This document shows positions 1-8,230 of a stretch of 64,000 bases of DNA, in pieces. Under the pieces are notes generated by a model. The model was not told the origin of the DNA and did no database searches. It worked only from the letters and a program-made list of their open reading frames with translations. A program made the translations under genes and the position numbers. The stretch comes from Planctomycetota bacterium (GTDB lineage Bacteria; Planctomycetota; UBA1135; GCA-002686595): assembly GCA_020853575.1 (NCBI GenBank), contig JADYYP010000047.1, forward strand, positions 62,001 to 126,000. The letters run 5' to 3'. How positions within the stretch are numbered: the stretch's first letter is position 1; the number at the start of each line of letters is the position of its first letter.

Positions 1-1514
1 GCCGCACCCATCCAAGGCTCGCCGTCGGTGTGGACCTCGCCGTAGCAGGCGGGATTCGAATCACCGCAGAAGGTGGTGTTGTTGTTTCCGTCGCGCACGT
101 TGCAGTTCGTGCCGCAGAAGTTGTGGCCGACGATCGGATCGTCCTGGACGTACATCGCGTAGATGTCGGCGTTGCCTTCCCCCATGCCGTCGGAGCCGTT
201 GCCGGTCCCGTAGCGCACGTTCAGCCAGTGGCCCTCCTCGTGGAGGATCACGTTGGCGAAGGCCGTGTTCACGCAGCCGCCGCCGGCCTGATAGAAGTTG
301 ACCGACGAGCCATTGAAGTAGGCATTGCAGCTCGAGGCGATGTTGGCGTTCGAGACATAGACGATGTCCGCGGTCGCGTCGGTCGGATTGACGCTGCGGA
401 TCCAGTCGCGCAGCGTGTTCGAGGCCTGGAAGCAGTTGGCCTGCGCGGTGACGAGCGCCGCGGGCGTGTTGTTCAGGACGATCGAATTGGCCGTGCCCGT
501 CGCCGCGCTGAAGGCCAGCGAATAGGCCGCGCTGGGGCTGTTGTTGACCGTGTTGAACGTCCCGGTGTAGGTGCAGGTGATGTTCAGCGGGCCGCTCGCT
601 CCCACGAAATTGAAGTTGCCGTTGGCGTCGGTGGTCACCGTGCCCGCGGAGCTCGTGAGCCGCGCGTACTTCATCGGCTGCTGGGTCGCCGGATTGGTCG
701 CGGTGTCCGGGTAGTTGCCGGGCGTGGCCTTGGTGTAGAGCGTGCCGCCGACATCGAAGTGGTGCACCAGGTTCTCACGGTCCGCCACGGCGCCCGTCCG
801 CGCGTCGACGAAGTAGGTGTAGCCGGCCGCGTGGCCTTCGCCGTCTTCCCACAGGAGCGCCACCTTGTAGGCGAGCAACGGAGTGCGCTGCTCGGCGTCG
901 GCAACCTCGAGCTGTCGCACCACGAGCTCGGGCTGGCCTTGAACGCTGCCCGTGCGGCCGACCTGCTCGAGGAACGTCGCGCTCGCGACGCCCTGGGCCT
1001 GATCCGCGTTCAGCGTCGGACGGACGTCGAACTCCGCGACGTGCGGGAGCGCGCGCGTCTGGATCGAGAGCATGCGACCTTGCATGTCGAAGAGCACATT
1101 GACGTTGCCGGCCTCGACCGGCACGCCGCTGATCATCTGGCGGAAGCGGACGGTCAGCTTGTCGTTCGAGCCGATCAACCCCAAGGGCAGGAACTGCGTG
1201 CTCTCCTCGACCAGCGAGAGCTGCTCGATGCCGTGGACGTCCTGGGCCAATCCGAGCACGCCGCGCGCGAGCGTGAACCAATCGGCGTCGCTGTGCGGTT
1301 GGAAGTCGGGAGCGAGCGCGCCGCCGAACAGGAACTCGGCGTAGCCCGTGCCGTTGTCGACATCGACGTGCCAGTTGGCGCCATGCTCCGCGCGCCATGC
1401 CTCGAGGGCGGGGGTCACCATGCCTTGCTGGGGCTGAAGGCTGGGCTGAGCTTGAAGACTGGCCGAAGTGAGGGCCAGGGCGGCGAGGGGGATGAGGTGC
1501 CTCGGCTTCAACAT
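1..1514 (-). CDS. Exported M36/thermolysin-like metallopeptidase, 3' end cut by window edge
   Basis: About 504 codons are visible and the C-terminus lies outside the window. The ATG at 1514 is preceded by a GGAG about 10 nt upstream and opens a signal peptide ending near LQAQP. An FTP-like propeptide region follows (about residues 60-250). The zinc site reads HEEGHW near residue 425, and GMGEGNAD near residue 446 fits the third ligand glutamate of gluzincins such as M36 fungalysins. Expected role: self-activated, exported zinc endopeptidase. The family fit rests on motifs only. Long open frames on the opposite strand here are antisense shadows. Confidence 0.85.
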   Translation of the reverse strand, partial: MLKPRHLIPLAALALTSASLQAQPSLQPQQGMVTPALEAWRAEHGANWHVDVDNGTGYAEFLFGGALAPDFQPHSDADWFTLARGVLGLAQDVHGIEQLSLVEESTQFLPLGLIGSNDKLTVRFRQMISGVPVEAGNVNVLFDMQGRMLSIQTRALPHVAEFDVRPTLNADQAQGVASATFLEQVGRTGSVQGQPELVVRQLEVADAEQRTPLLAYKVALLWEDGEGHAAGYTYFVDARTGAVADRENLVHHFDVGGTLYTKATPGNYPDTATNPATQQPMKYARLTSSAGTVTTDANGNFNFVGASGPLNITCTYTGTFNTVNNSPSAAYSLAFSAATGTANSIVLNNTPAALVTAQANCFQASNTLRDWIRSVNPTDATADIVYVSNANIASSCNAYFNGSSVNFYQAGGGCVNTAFANVILHEEGHWLNVRYGTGNGSDGMGEGNADIYAMYVQDDPIVGHNFCGTNCNVRDGNNNTTFCGDSNPACYGEVHTDGEPWMGA

Positions 1515-1842
1515 GTGGGGATCGCTCCGGAGAGAGAAGGGTCGAGAGAGTTGCGCGCTCGCGGGCGCGCCGCGCCTTGGAACCGTCGATGCAGGACGGT
1601 CCCGAGCAGCGATGCGACGCACGCGGTGGGCAGAATGATCCCCAAGTCTAGGCAGAAACCGAGGCCCGGGCGGAGCCCTCGCCCCGCATCCGCAGGCCGC
1701 GCCGCGCGCACCCAAAGAGCACTTGGAATTTCCTTCCAACGGCGAAACCGGAGCGGTCCGCTCGGGTTGTCGGCGCGGCAGCGCGGGAGAGGCGTTGAGC
1801 GCGGGCGCCTGGATGGCGCACCCAGAGCGCTCGGAAGCGGCC
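1515..1842. other. Intergenic stretch without a supported gene
   Basis: This gap of 328 bases lies between the end of metF and the start of the peptidase, both on the minus strand. It should hold the peptidase promoter. A TAGACT hexamer lies on the minus strand at 1645-1650, far upstream of the start codon, and cannot be called a promoter with confidence. I see no RNA gene and no hairpin followed by a U-tract. Confidence 0.4.
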
Positions 1843-2712
1843 TCAGACCTTGCGTACCGCCGCCAGGACCGAGCGCGTCGCGAAGCTCTTGTTGAGCGTG
1901 TAGAAGTGCAGGCCCGGCGCGCCGCCCTCGAGCAGGCGGCGGCACTGCGTGATCGCGTGCTCGATCCCGGTCGCCATCACGGCCGCCGGATCGTCCTTCA
2001 CGCGCTGCAGCCGCTCCTGGAGCTCGGCTGGGATCCGTGCACCGCACATTTGGGTGAAGCGCTCGACCTGCGCCACGTTGGTGATCGGCATGATGCCCGG
2101 CACGATCGGGACGCGGATGCGCGCGTTGCGCGCGCGCTCGACGAACTCGAAGTACACGCGGTCGTCGAGGAACAGCTGCGTCACCAAGAACAGCGCGCCG
2201 TTTTCGACCTTGACGCGCGTCCATTGCATGTCGTCCTCGGCGCTCGCGCTCTCGACGTGGCGCTCGGGATAGCACGCGGCGCCGATGTCCACCGAGTAGT
2301 TGTCCTCCAGGTACTGGATCAGGTCGCTGGCGTGAGCGAAACCGCCCTCGACGGGCTTGAACGTCGCCTCGCCCTTCGGCGGATCGCCGCGCAGCGCCAA
2401 GATGTTCTCGATCCCGCTGCCGAGCAGCCCGCCGATCTCGTTGCACAGGTCGGTCTCCGTGACGCCGACGCAGGTCAAGTGCGCCATGGCGGTGATGCCG
2501 AGCTCGGCTTGGACGCGCGTGACCGTGTCGAGCGTGCGCGCGCGCGTCGTTCCGCCCGCGCCATTGGTCACGGACACGAAGTTGGGCGCGAGCGCGTCCT
2601 TCAGATCGGCCACGGTCCTGAGCAGTGCGGCGACGTGATCGTCGCTCTTGGGCGGGAAGAACTCGAAGCTGAACACCGGCCGTCCGCGGCCGTGCATCTC
2701 GCTGATTCTCAC
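1843..2712 (-). CDS. metF: 5,10-methylenetetrahydrofolate reductase
   Basis: Reduces 5,10-methylene-THF to 5-methyl-THF with FAD and NAD(P)H, supplying the methyl group for methionine. The protein has 289 aa, the usual bacterial length. The N-terminal FSFEFFPPK motif, the NGAGG and LALRGDPP segments and the C-terminal GLHFYTLN segment are typical of the family. I chose the GTG at 2712 because GAGGA lies about 9 nt upstream and the codon overlaps the previous stop as GTGA. An ATG at 2697 is an alternative. It is last in a coupled set with the thioesterase and creatininase-like genes, which have no obvious link to one-carbon metabolism. Confidence 0.93.
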   Translation of the reverse strand: MRISEMHGRGRPVFSFEFFPPKSDDHVAALLRTVADLKDALAPNFVSVTNGAGGTTRARTLDTVTRVQAELGITAMAHLTCVGVTETDLCNEIGGLLGSGIENILALRGDPPKGEATFKPVEGGFAHASDLIQYLEDNYSVDIGAACYPERHVESASAEDDMQWTRVKVENGALFLVTQLFLDDRVYFEFVERARNARIRVPIVPGIMPITNVAQVERFTQMCGARIPAELQERLQRVKDDPAAVMATGIEHAITQCRRLLEGGAPGLHFYTLNKSFATRSVLAAVRKV

Positions 2713-3131
2713 GGGCTGGGTTCCTCGAAGATGGCCGCGAAACGCGGGCGAAACTCGTCGGGCATCGGGAGCGGCTCGAGCGTATCGAGCCGCACCGTCG
2801 CTGTGGTCTGGCGCGCGTCGACGCACAGTCTGGAGTCGACGGCGAAGCGGTAGCGCAAGGTCAAGCTCGAACGACCGAGCTTGGTGCACGTGACGCGCAC
2901 GATCGCACGGTCGCCGAAGCGCAACGGGGAGCGGAAGTCGACCGATGAATGGACCAGCGGGAAGCCGATGCGGCGTCCCGCGATCAACTCCGCGTAGCGC
3001 ACGCCGACGTGGCGCTCCCAGAGCTCCTCGAACACCTCGTGGAGATAGCCGTGGATGCGCGGAAAATAGGCGATTCCCGCGGCATCGACGTCGCCGAAGC
3101 GCACTCGGACCTCGGACTCGAAGGCGCTCAC
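2709..3131 (-). CDS. 4HBT-family acyl-CoA thioesterase
   Basis: A 140-aa single hotdog domain of the 4-hydroxybenzoyl-CoA thioesterase/YbgC type. The N-terminal signature RFGDVDAAGIAYF contains the aspartate that acts in catalysis in this family. The GTG start at 3131 overlaps the upstream stop as GTGA, and its own stop overlaps metF in the same way, so the three genes are probably translationally coupled. Substrate unknown. The divergent neighbour acts on aryl-CoA esters, so release of an aromatic or ring-reduced acid from CoA is plausible. The pigment cluster further along lacks its usual 4HBT thioesterase, so a role there is also conceivable. Confidence 0.85.
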   Translation of the reverse strand: MSAFESEVRVRFGDVDAAGIAYFPRIHGYLHEVFEELWERHVGVRYAELIAGRRIGFPLVHSSVDFRSPLRFGDRAIVRVTCTKLGRSSLTLRYRFAVDSRLCVDARQTTATVRLDTLEPLPMPDEFRPRFAAIFEEPSP

Positions 3132-3886
3132 GCGAACAGCTCCGGCCAGGCCTCGCGGGCCTGCTCCACGAGCAGCTGAGCCAAGGTCAGGATCGTCGCG
3201 TGCCCCTCCTCCGCGCTGGCCCGCGCTGGATCTCCGCAGTAGGCCTGGTGCGCGCCGATCGCGCGGAAGTGCTGCGCGCCACGTTGGATCGCGCCCACCA
3301 GGTCGACGTCGACCTCGGCCAAGGAAAGCTGCACGTCCTCGCGCACCGCGGCGCGATCCGCAGCCAACAGCAGACTGGTCTCGTAGCGTCCCGCGTGATC
3401 GCCCTTGCAGAACGCCGCTCCGAGCCGCTCGGCGAAGCGCCGCCGCGTGACGTCGAACACCAGCACCTGCGCCTTCAATTCGCTGCGCGCAGCGTGGTCG
3501 AGCGCGACGCCCCGCAAGACCGCGACGTGCGCTGGCTCGAGGTGCCCGTTGGAGAACACGATGCGCCGCACGCCGTGCTGCTCGAGCGCCCCCACCAAGT
3601 CCTCGAGCAGCGCCCACAGCGTCGCGGGCTGGATCGAGAGCCGGCCGGCGAAGCCCTCGGTGAAGTTGGTGATGCCATAGGCGATCGGCGGCAAGACGAC
3701 GGCTTGCACGCGCTCGTCGCTCAGCAACTCGGCCGCGCGCCGCGACTGCGCCACGGCGATGGTCACGTCGGTGTCGAGCGGCAAGTGCGGGCCGTGCGGC
3801 TCGGTGCATCCGATCGGGATCAGCGCGAGCGTGTCGGGGCCGAGCACTGCCGACGCTTCGGGGTAGGTCGACTTCGAGAGGTCCAT
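3128..3886 (-). CDS. Creatininase-family amidohydrolase
   Basis: 252 aa, the normal size for the creatininase/MftE family of metal-dependent amide hydrolases. The PIGCTEPHGPHLPLDTD segment near residues 24-40 supplies family metal ligands. SNGH and GDHAGRYETS are further conserved blocks. First gene of the coupled minus-strand set with the thioesterase and metF. A TACCCT box sits 12 nt before its ATG. It is divergent from the fused CoA-ester monooxygenase, with 61 bp between the start codons, so co-regulation is likely. The true substrate is unknown, since the family also includes peptide and cyclic-amide hydrolases. Confidence 0.85.
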   Translation of the reverse strand: MDLSKSTYPEASAVLGPDTLALIPIGCTEPHGPHLPLDTDVTIAVAQSRRAAELLSDERVQAVVLPPIAYGITNFTEGFAGRLSIQPATLWALLEDLVGALEQHGVRRIVFSNGHLEPAHVAVLRGVALDHAARSELKAQVLVFDVTRRRFAERLGAAFCKGDHAGRYETSLLLAADRAAVREDVQLSLAEVDVDLVGAIQRGAQHFRAIGAHQAYCGDPARASAEEGHATILTLAQLLVEQAREAWPELFA

Positions 3887-3898
3887 CGCGAGCGCGAG

Positions 3899-3904
3899 AG
3901 GGTA
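3899..3904 (-). promoter_or_regulatory. Candidate -10 box (TACCCT) for creatininase set
   Basis: TACCCT on the minus strand, 12 nt before the ATG at 3886. One of a recurring group of TAnnnT hexamers just upstream of operon-first start codons in this window. No good Shine-Dalgarno sequence lies between box and start. Confidence 0.4.
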
Positions 3905-3935
3905 ACAGTTCGGATTCTCCGTCGCCCTGCAGCGC

Positions 3936-3941
3936 TACGAT
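3936..3941 (+). promoter_or_regulatory. Candidate -10 box (TACGAT) for fused monooxygenase gene
   Basis: GCTACGAT ends 6 nt before the ATG at 3948. If this is the -10 element, transcription would begin at or next to the start codon and the mRNA would be leaderless. No Shine-Dalgarno sequence is visible. Confidence 0.45.
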
Positions 3942-3947
3942 GCGGCC

Positions 3948-6191
3948 ATGAGAATCGCGAGCATCGGTGGCGGTCCGGCTGGACTGTACTTCTCGATCCT
4001 GATGAAGCGCGCGTTCCCCGACGTCACGATCGACGTCTACGAGCGCAACAAGCCCGACGACACCTTCGGTTGGGGGGTGGTGTTCTCCGACGAGACGCTG
4101 GCGAACTTCGAGCGCGCCGACCCGCCGAGCTACCAAGCGATCACCAGTCGCTTCCGCTATTGGGGCGACATCGACACCTACATCGGCGACGCCTGTGTGC
4201 GCTCGACCGGCCACGGCTTCTGCGGTTTCTCGCGCAAGACTCTGTTGCAGATCTTCCACGAGCGAGCGCGCGGCCTGGGCGTCAACCTGCACTTCCAACG
4301 CGACATCCAGGACGAGCGCGACGTCGGGCCGGCCGACCTGATCCTGGCCGTCGACGGCGTCAACAGCGTGCTGCGCAAGCGCCACGAGGCCGCCTTCAAG
4401 CCACACATCCGCTGGGGCAAGTGCCGCTTCGCGTGGCTGGGCACGGACCTGCCGCTCAAGGCCTTCACCTTCATCTTCCGCGAGAACGAGCACGGCCTGT
4501 GGCAGATCCACGCCTATCCGTTCGAGGACAACCTCTCGACGTTCATCGTCGAATGCCACGAGGACGTCTGGAAGCGCGCCGGGTTCGAGCACGCGAGCGA
4601 GGACCAGACCTGCCGCTACTTCGAGCGACTGTTCGCCGACGTGTTGGGCGGTCACCGCATCCTCTCCAATCGCACCGTGTGGCGCGTGTTCCCCGAGATC
4701 AAGTGCGCGTCGTGGAGCCACGGCAACATGGTGTTGATGGGTGATGCCGCTCACACCGCGCACTTCTCGATCGGCTCGGGCACCAAGCTGGCGATGGAGG
4801 ACGCGATCGCGCTGGTCGGGTCGTTCCGCGCCCACGGTCTCGCGAACGTCCCCAAGGTGCTGGCCGACTACGAAGCCAACCGCCGAACGGACGTCGCCAA
4901 GCTGCAGCGCGTCGCCAAAACCAGCCAAGAGTGGTTCGAGCACACGGCGCGCTACGTGAAGCAGGATCCGATCCTGTTCATGTTCAATCTGATGACGCGC
5001 TCGCGGCGCATCACCTACGACAACCTGGCGCTGCGCGATGCATCCTTGGTCGAACGCACGACCGCCGCCTTCGCCCGGTCGCGCGGAATCGACGGCTCCA
5101 AGACCGGCCGCGTCCCCGTGCCGATGTTCACGCCCTTCCGACTGCGCGATCTGATCCTGCGCAACCGCGTGGTCGTCTCTCCGATGTGCCAGTATTCGGC
5201 GGTCGAAGGCACACCGAACGACTGGCACCTGGTGCATCTGGGAAGTCGCGCCATCGGCGGCGCGGGCCTGGTGATCGCCGAGATGACCAACGTCAGCCCC
5301 GAGGGGCGCATCTCGTACGCCTGCGCCGGCCTGTACAACGACGAGCACGAGGCCGCCTGGCGACGCATCGTCGAGTTCACGCACACGCATTCCGCCGCGA
5401 AGATCGGCATCCAGTTGGCCCACGCCGGCCGCAAAGCGTCGTGCGCCCTGCCCTGGCTGGGAGACGGCCCGCTGCGCGACGGACGCGGCTGGAAAACGCT
5501 CGGCCCGTCGGCCGTTCCCTTCGCACCCGACTGGCCGGCGCCCAAGGCGATGGAACGCGACGACATGCTGCGCATCCGCGACGCCTTCGTGGCCGCGACA
5601 CGTCGCGCGGACCGAGCGGGTTTCGACCTGATCGAGCTGCACATGGCGCACGGCTATTTGCTGTCGAGCTTCCTTTCGCCGCTTTCGAACTCGCGCACCG
5701 ACGAGTACGGCGGAGAGCTCGCCGGCCGCATGCGCTATCCGCTGGAGGTCTTCGACGCGGTGCGCGCGGCCTGGCCCACGCACAAGCCGCTCTCCGTGCG
5801 CATTTCGGCCAGCGACTGGCTCGACGACGAGGGTGGCTTCACGGTCGAGGACGCGGTGCACGTCGCGCGCGCGCTCAAGCAACACGGCTGCGACCTGATC
5901 GACGTCTCGTCCGCGGGCAACACGCCGCGCTCCAAGCCCGAGTACGGCCGCATGTACCAGCTGGGCTTCGCCGAGCAGATCCGCTACGAGGCCGGGATCC
6001 CGGTGCTCGCCGTGGGCGGCTTCCAGAGCGCCGATCACGTCAATTCGGCCATCGCCGCCGAACGCGCCGACCTGTGCGCGATCGCGCGGGCACACTTGAG
6101 CGATCCGTACCTGACGTTGCGGGCGTCGACGACCTACGGCTTCGACGAGCCGGCCTGGCCGGTCCAATACCTGGCGGCCAAGCCGCGCTGA
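3948..6191 (+). CDS. Fused FAD monooxygenase / Old Yellow Enzyme (2-aminobenzoyl-CoA or salicylyl-CoA type)
   Basis: 747 aa with two enzymes in one chain. Residues 1-380 form a group A flavoprotein monooxygenase, with the Rossmann motif GGGPAG at the start and GDAAHTAHFSIGSG near residue 265. Residues about 390-747 form an NADH:flavin oxidoreductase, with SPMCQYSA, the ligand block HAGRKAS and SRTDEYGG. This architecture is that of 2-aminobenzoyl-CoA monooxygenase/reductase and bifunctional salicylyl-CoA 5-hydroxylase, which hydroxylate and partly reduce the aromatic ring of the CoA ester. An aryl-CoA ligase (17.7 kb) and a kynureninase-like enzyme (30.2 kb) favour 2-aminobenzoyl-CoA. Which of the two substrates is used cannot be read from sequence. 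Confidence 0.9.
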   Translation: MRIASIGGGPAGLYFSILMKRAFPDVTIDVYERNKPDDTFGWGVVFSDETLANFERADPPSYQAITSRFRYWGDIDTYIGDACVRSTGHGFCGFSRKTLLQIFHERARGLGVNLHFQRDIQDERDVGPADLILAVDGVNSVLRKRHEAAFKPHIRWGKCRFAWLGTDLPLKAFTFIFRENEHGLWQIHAYPFEDNLSTFIVECHEDVWKRAGFEHASEDQTCRYFERLFADVLGGHRILSNRTVWRVFPEIKCASWSHGNMVLMGDAAHTAHFSIGSGTKLAMEDAIALVGSFRAHGLANVPKVLADYEANRRTDVAKLQRVAKTSQEWFEHTARYVKQDPILFMFNLMTRSRRITYDNLALRDASLVERTTAAFARSRGIDGSKTGRVPVPMFTPFRLRDLILRNRVVVSPMCQYSAVEGTPNDWHLVHLGSRAIGGAGLVIAEMTNVSPEGRISYACAGLYNDEHEAAWRRIVEFTHTHSAAKIGIQLAHAGRKASCALPWLGDGPLRDGRGWKTLGPSAVPFAPDWPAPKAMERDDMLRIRDAFVAATRRADRAGFDLIELHMAHGYLLSSFLSPLSNSRTDEYGGELAGRMRYPLEVFDAVRAAWPTHKPLSVRISASDWLDDEGGFTVEDAVHVARALKQHGCDLIDVSSAGNTPRSKPEYGRMYQLGFAEQIRYEAGIPVLAVGGFQSADHVNSAIAAERADLCAIARAHLSDPYLTLRASTTYGFDEPAWPVQYLAAKPR

Positions 6192-6306
6192 ACGGCCGCT
6201 GCCAGCCCCTCGGGCACGACGCGCCGCGCCGAAAGCGCGCGCCGGGCTTGGTTCGGATTCGCGGGACGAGCACACTCGTCGCGGCGTCGAACCCGCCCCG
6301 CCCCCG

Positions 6307-8145
6307 ATGCGCTCCCGCCGCTCGCTGCTGTTGCTCTTCGCCGTGCTCGCCGCGCTGGCGGTGGGATGGCGCGTGCGCCGCCATGCGCGGACCGAGCCGG
6401 CGCCTGCGGGCGAGACGCCACGGACCGAAGCTCCGCCCGCGCAGCCGGAGCCGAACGCGCCGCGCGACGCGCCGCAAGGGCCCGAGCCGGAGCACGAACC
6501 CGCAGCGAGCCCCAGCGGAGAGCTCGCGCCCATCGCGGGCGAGCTCCAGCTCCCGAGCACGCGCCTGCGCGGCTCGGTGGTCTCTCTCGACGACGGCTGG
6601 GGGCTCGCCGAGGCGCGAGTCGAGCTGACCTGCTGGGACGCCGCGGGCCGACACGTTGAGGGCGCCACCACCAACGTCCACGGCGGTTTCGAGCTCGACC
6701 TGCGCAGCGACCTGTGGCCCTTGGGCACGTTCGTGGCGGCCAGTGTGATCGACCTGGACGGCTTTCAGTGCTTCGATGGGCTGGTGCGCCTCGAGCAGGA
6801 TGTCGAGTTGCTCGTCGCGGCCCCGCTCGCCTTGCGCGGCGTCTTGACCACGGACTACCCGCTCGGAGGTGCGCGGCTCTCCGTGACGCTCGCGGCGCCA
6901 CCCCGCCGTGTCGCCGAGTTCCCGCACCCCTTGGGACGCTGCGAAGTCGGCCCCGACGGAGTGTTCGAGCTGCGCGCGACCTTGGCCGAGCCCACGACCC
7001 TGCTGCACGCCATCGTGAAGCTCGAAACGCCAACCAACGTGGTGCGCGCGGGCTTCGAGGTTTCGCTGGCGAGCTTGACCTCGGTGCACGGCGTCGACTT
7101 GCGCTTGGAGGTCTCCACCCTTCGCGTGCGGTTGGTGGACGAGGCCCGCAACCCTCTCGAGGGAGCGCGCGTGCAGTTCGGAGCACCGGGCACCGTCGGG
7201 CCGGTCTTCGGAGCCTCGCGCGCGACCGATTCCGACGGACGTGTCGAGGAGTTGGTGGCGCGCGGCGCCGTCGAGCTGTGGATGCGTTGCGCGGGACACG
7301 CCGCGCGCCGCGAGCTGGTCGACGTCACCGATCAACTCGTCGAGCGCGAGATCGTGTTGCGCGAGCTTGGCAGACACGACGACGTTTACGGAGTGGTCGT
7401 CGACGAGTCCGGGGCGTCCGTCGAAGGCGCCGCGGTGGTGTTCGCACCGCTTTTCAGCGCGAGCGCGGTCGGCATCGAGCCCGAGAGTACGGTGCAAGCC
7501 GGGCCGCAGGGCGAGTTCCGCGCCGCGCTGGCCAGCGACGAGCCCTACGAGATCTTCGCGCGCCACGATCGGCTCGGGAGCTCGCGGCATTTCGCGCTGC
7601 AGCGCGACGGATCGACGCACGTGTTGACCCTCAAGCGCCCCGGTGCGGTGCGCGTCGACCTGGCGACGGAGAACCTCCCGGGACCGTTCCGCTCGGGTGG
7701 CGTCGAGTACCTGCTCGTCAGTCCCGACGGATTCGAGCGCGTGCGCGGCGTGACCTCCAGCCTGCCGTTCGACGTGGGCTCGCTGTGGCCTGGAACGTAC
7801 GAAGTGTACGTGCTCGCGCCGGGCTTCGACGGTTGCGCGGCGAGCAGCGTCACGGTCGAGGACGGCAGGCGCGAGGAGCTCACCCTTGCGGCTCAGCCGG
7901 CGTTCTGGATCAGCGGCCGCGTGACCGACGGTCGCGGAGCGCCGCGCGAAGGGATCGATGTGTTCGCCATCGCGGACTGGAGTGCGCACGCCGACGAGTT
8001 CGGATACACGCGAACGAACGCCTTCGGCGAGCTGCGCGCGTTCTCTCCGCGCTCGACGTGCACGCTGCAGATGTTCGAGGGCCAGCGCGCTCTCGGTGAA
8101 CGCCGCGCCAGCGTCGGAAGCGCGATCGAGCTCGTCGTGAACTGA
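6307..8145 (+). CDS. Exported carboxypeptidase-regulatory-like repeat protein
   Basis: 612 aa. A basic N-terminus and one hydrophobic segment (residues 7-22) form a signal anchor or signal peptide, followed by a Pro/Glu/Ala-rich linker to about residue 75. The rest is a string of Ig-like beta-sandwich repeats of the carboxypeptidase-regulatory type, marked by phrases such as LEGARVQF, VEGAAVVF and GAPREGIDVF followed by a D/N-x-x-G turn. No catalytic motif is visible. Related in design to the protein at 24.6 kb. A scaffold or surface adhesion role is a guess. No close neighbour shares the strand and operon. Confidence 0.75.
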   Translation: MRSRRSLLLLFAVLAALAVGWRVRRHARTEPAPAGETPRTEAPPAQPEPNAPRDAPQGPEPEHEPAASPSGELAPIAGELQLPSTRLRGSVVSLDDGWGLAEARVELTCWDAAGRHVEGATTNVHGGFELDLRSDLWPLGTFVAASVIDLDGFQCFDGLVRLEQDVELLVAAPLALRGVLTTDYPLGGARLSVTLAAPPRRVAEFPHPLGRCEVGPDGVFELRATLAEPTTLLHAIVKLETPTNVVRAGFEVSLASLTSVHGVDLRLEVSTLRVRLVDEARNPLEGARVQFGAPGTVGPVFGASRATDSDGRVEELVARGAVELWMRCAGHAARRELVDVTDQLVEREIVLRELGRHDDVYGVVVDESGASVEGAAVVFAPLFSASAVGIEPESTVQAGPQGEFRAALASDEPYEIFARHDRLGSSRHFALQRDGSTHVLTLKRPGAVRVDLATENLPGPFRSGGVEYLLVSPDGFERVRGVTSSLPFDVGSLWPGTYEVYVLAPGFDGCAASSVTVEDGRREELTLAAQPAFWISGRVTDGRGAPREGIDVFAIADWSAHADEFGYTRTNAFGELRAFSPRSTCTLQMFEGQRALGERRASVGSAIELVVN

Positions 8146-8230
8146 GCGCGGCTCGCCCCGACTTGGCGCAGGCAGCGTGGCGCTCTCCTCGGTTCGTGCT
8201 CTAATCCGTGGCGTTCGAGAGGAGTTCCCC

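Noticed and set aside
30..1895. Long plus-strand open frame of 621 codons
   Set aside because: It is antisense to the metallopeptidase and metF, whose minus-strand translations carry clear signal peptide and catalytic motifs. High GC produces long shadow frames.
2709..6728. Minus-strand open frame of 1339 codons
   Set aside because: Only its last 140 codons (the thioesterase) look like a protein. The rest is antisense to the fused monooxygenase or out of frame with the creatininase-like gene.
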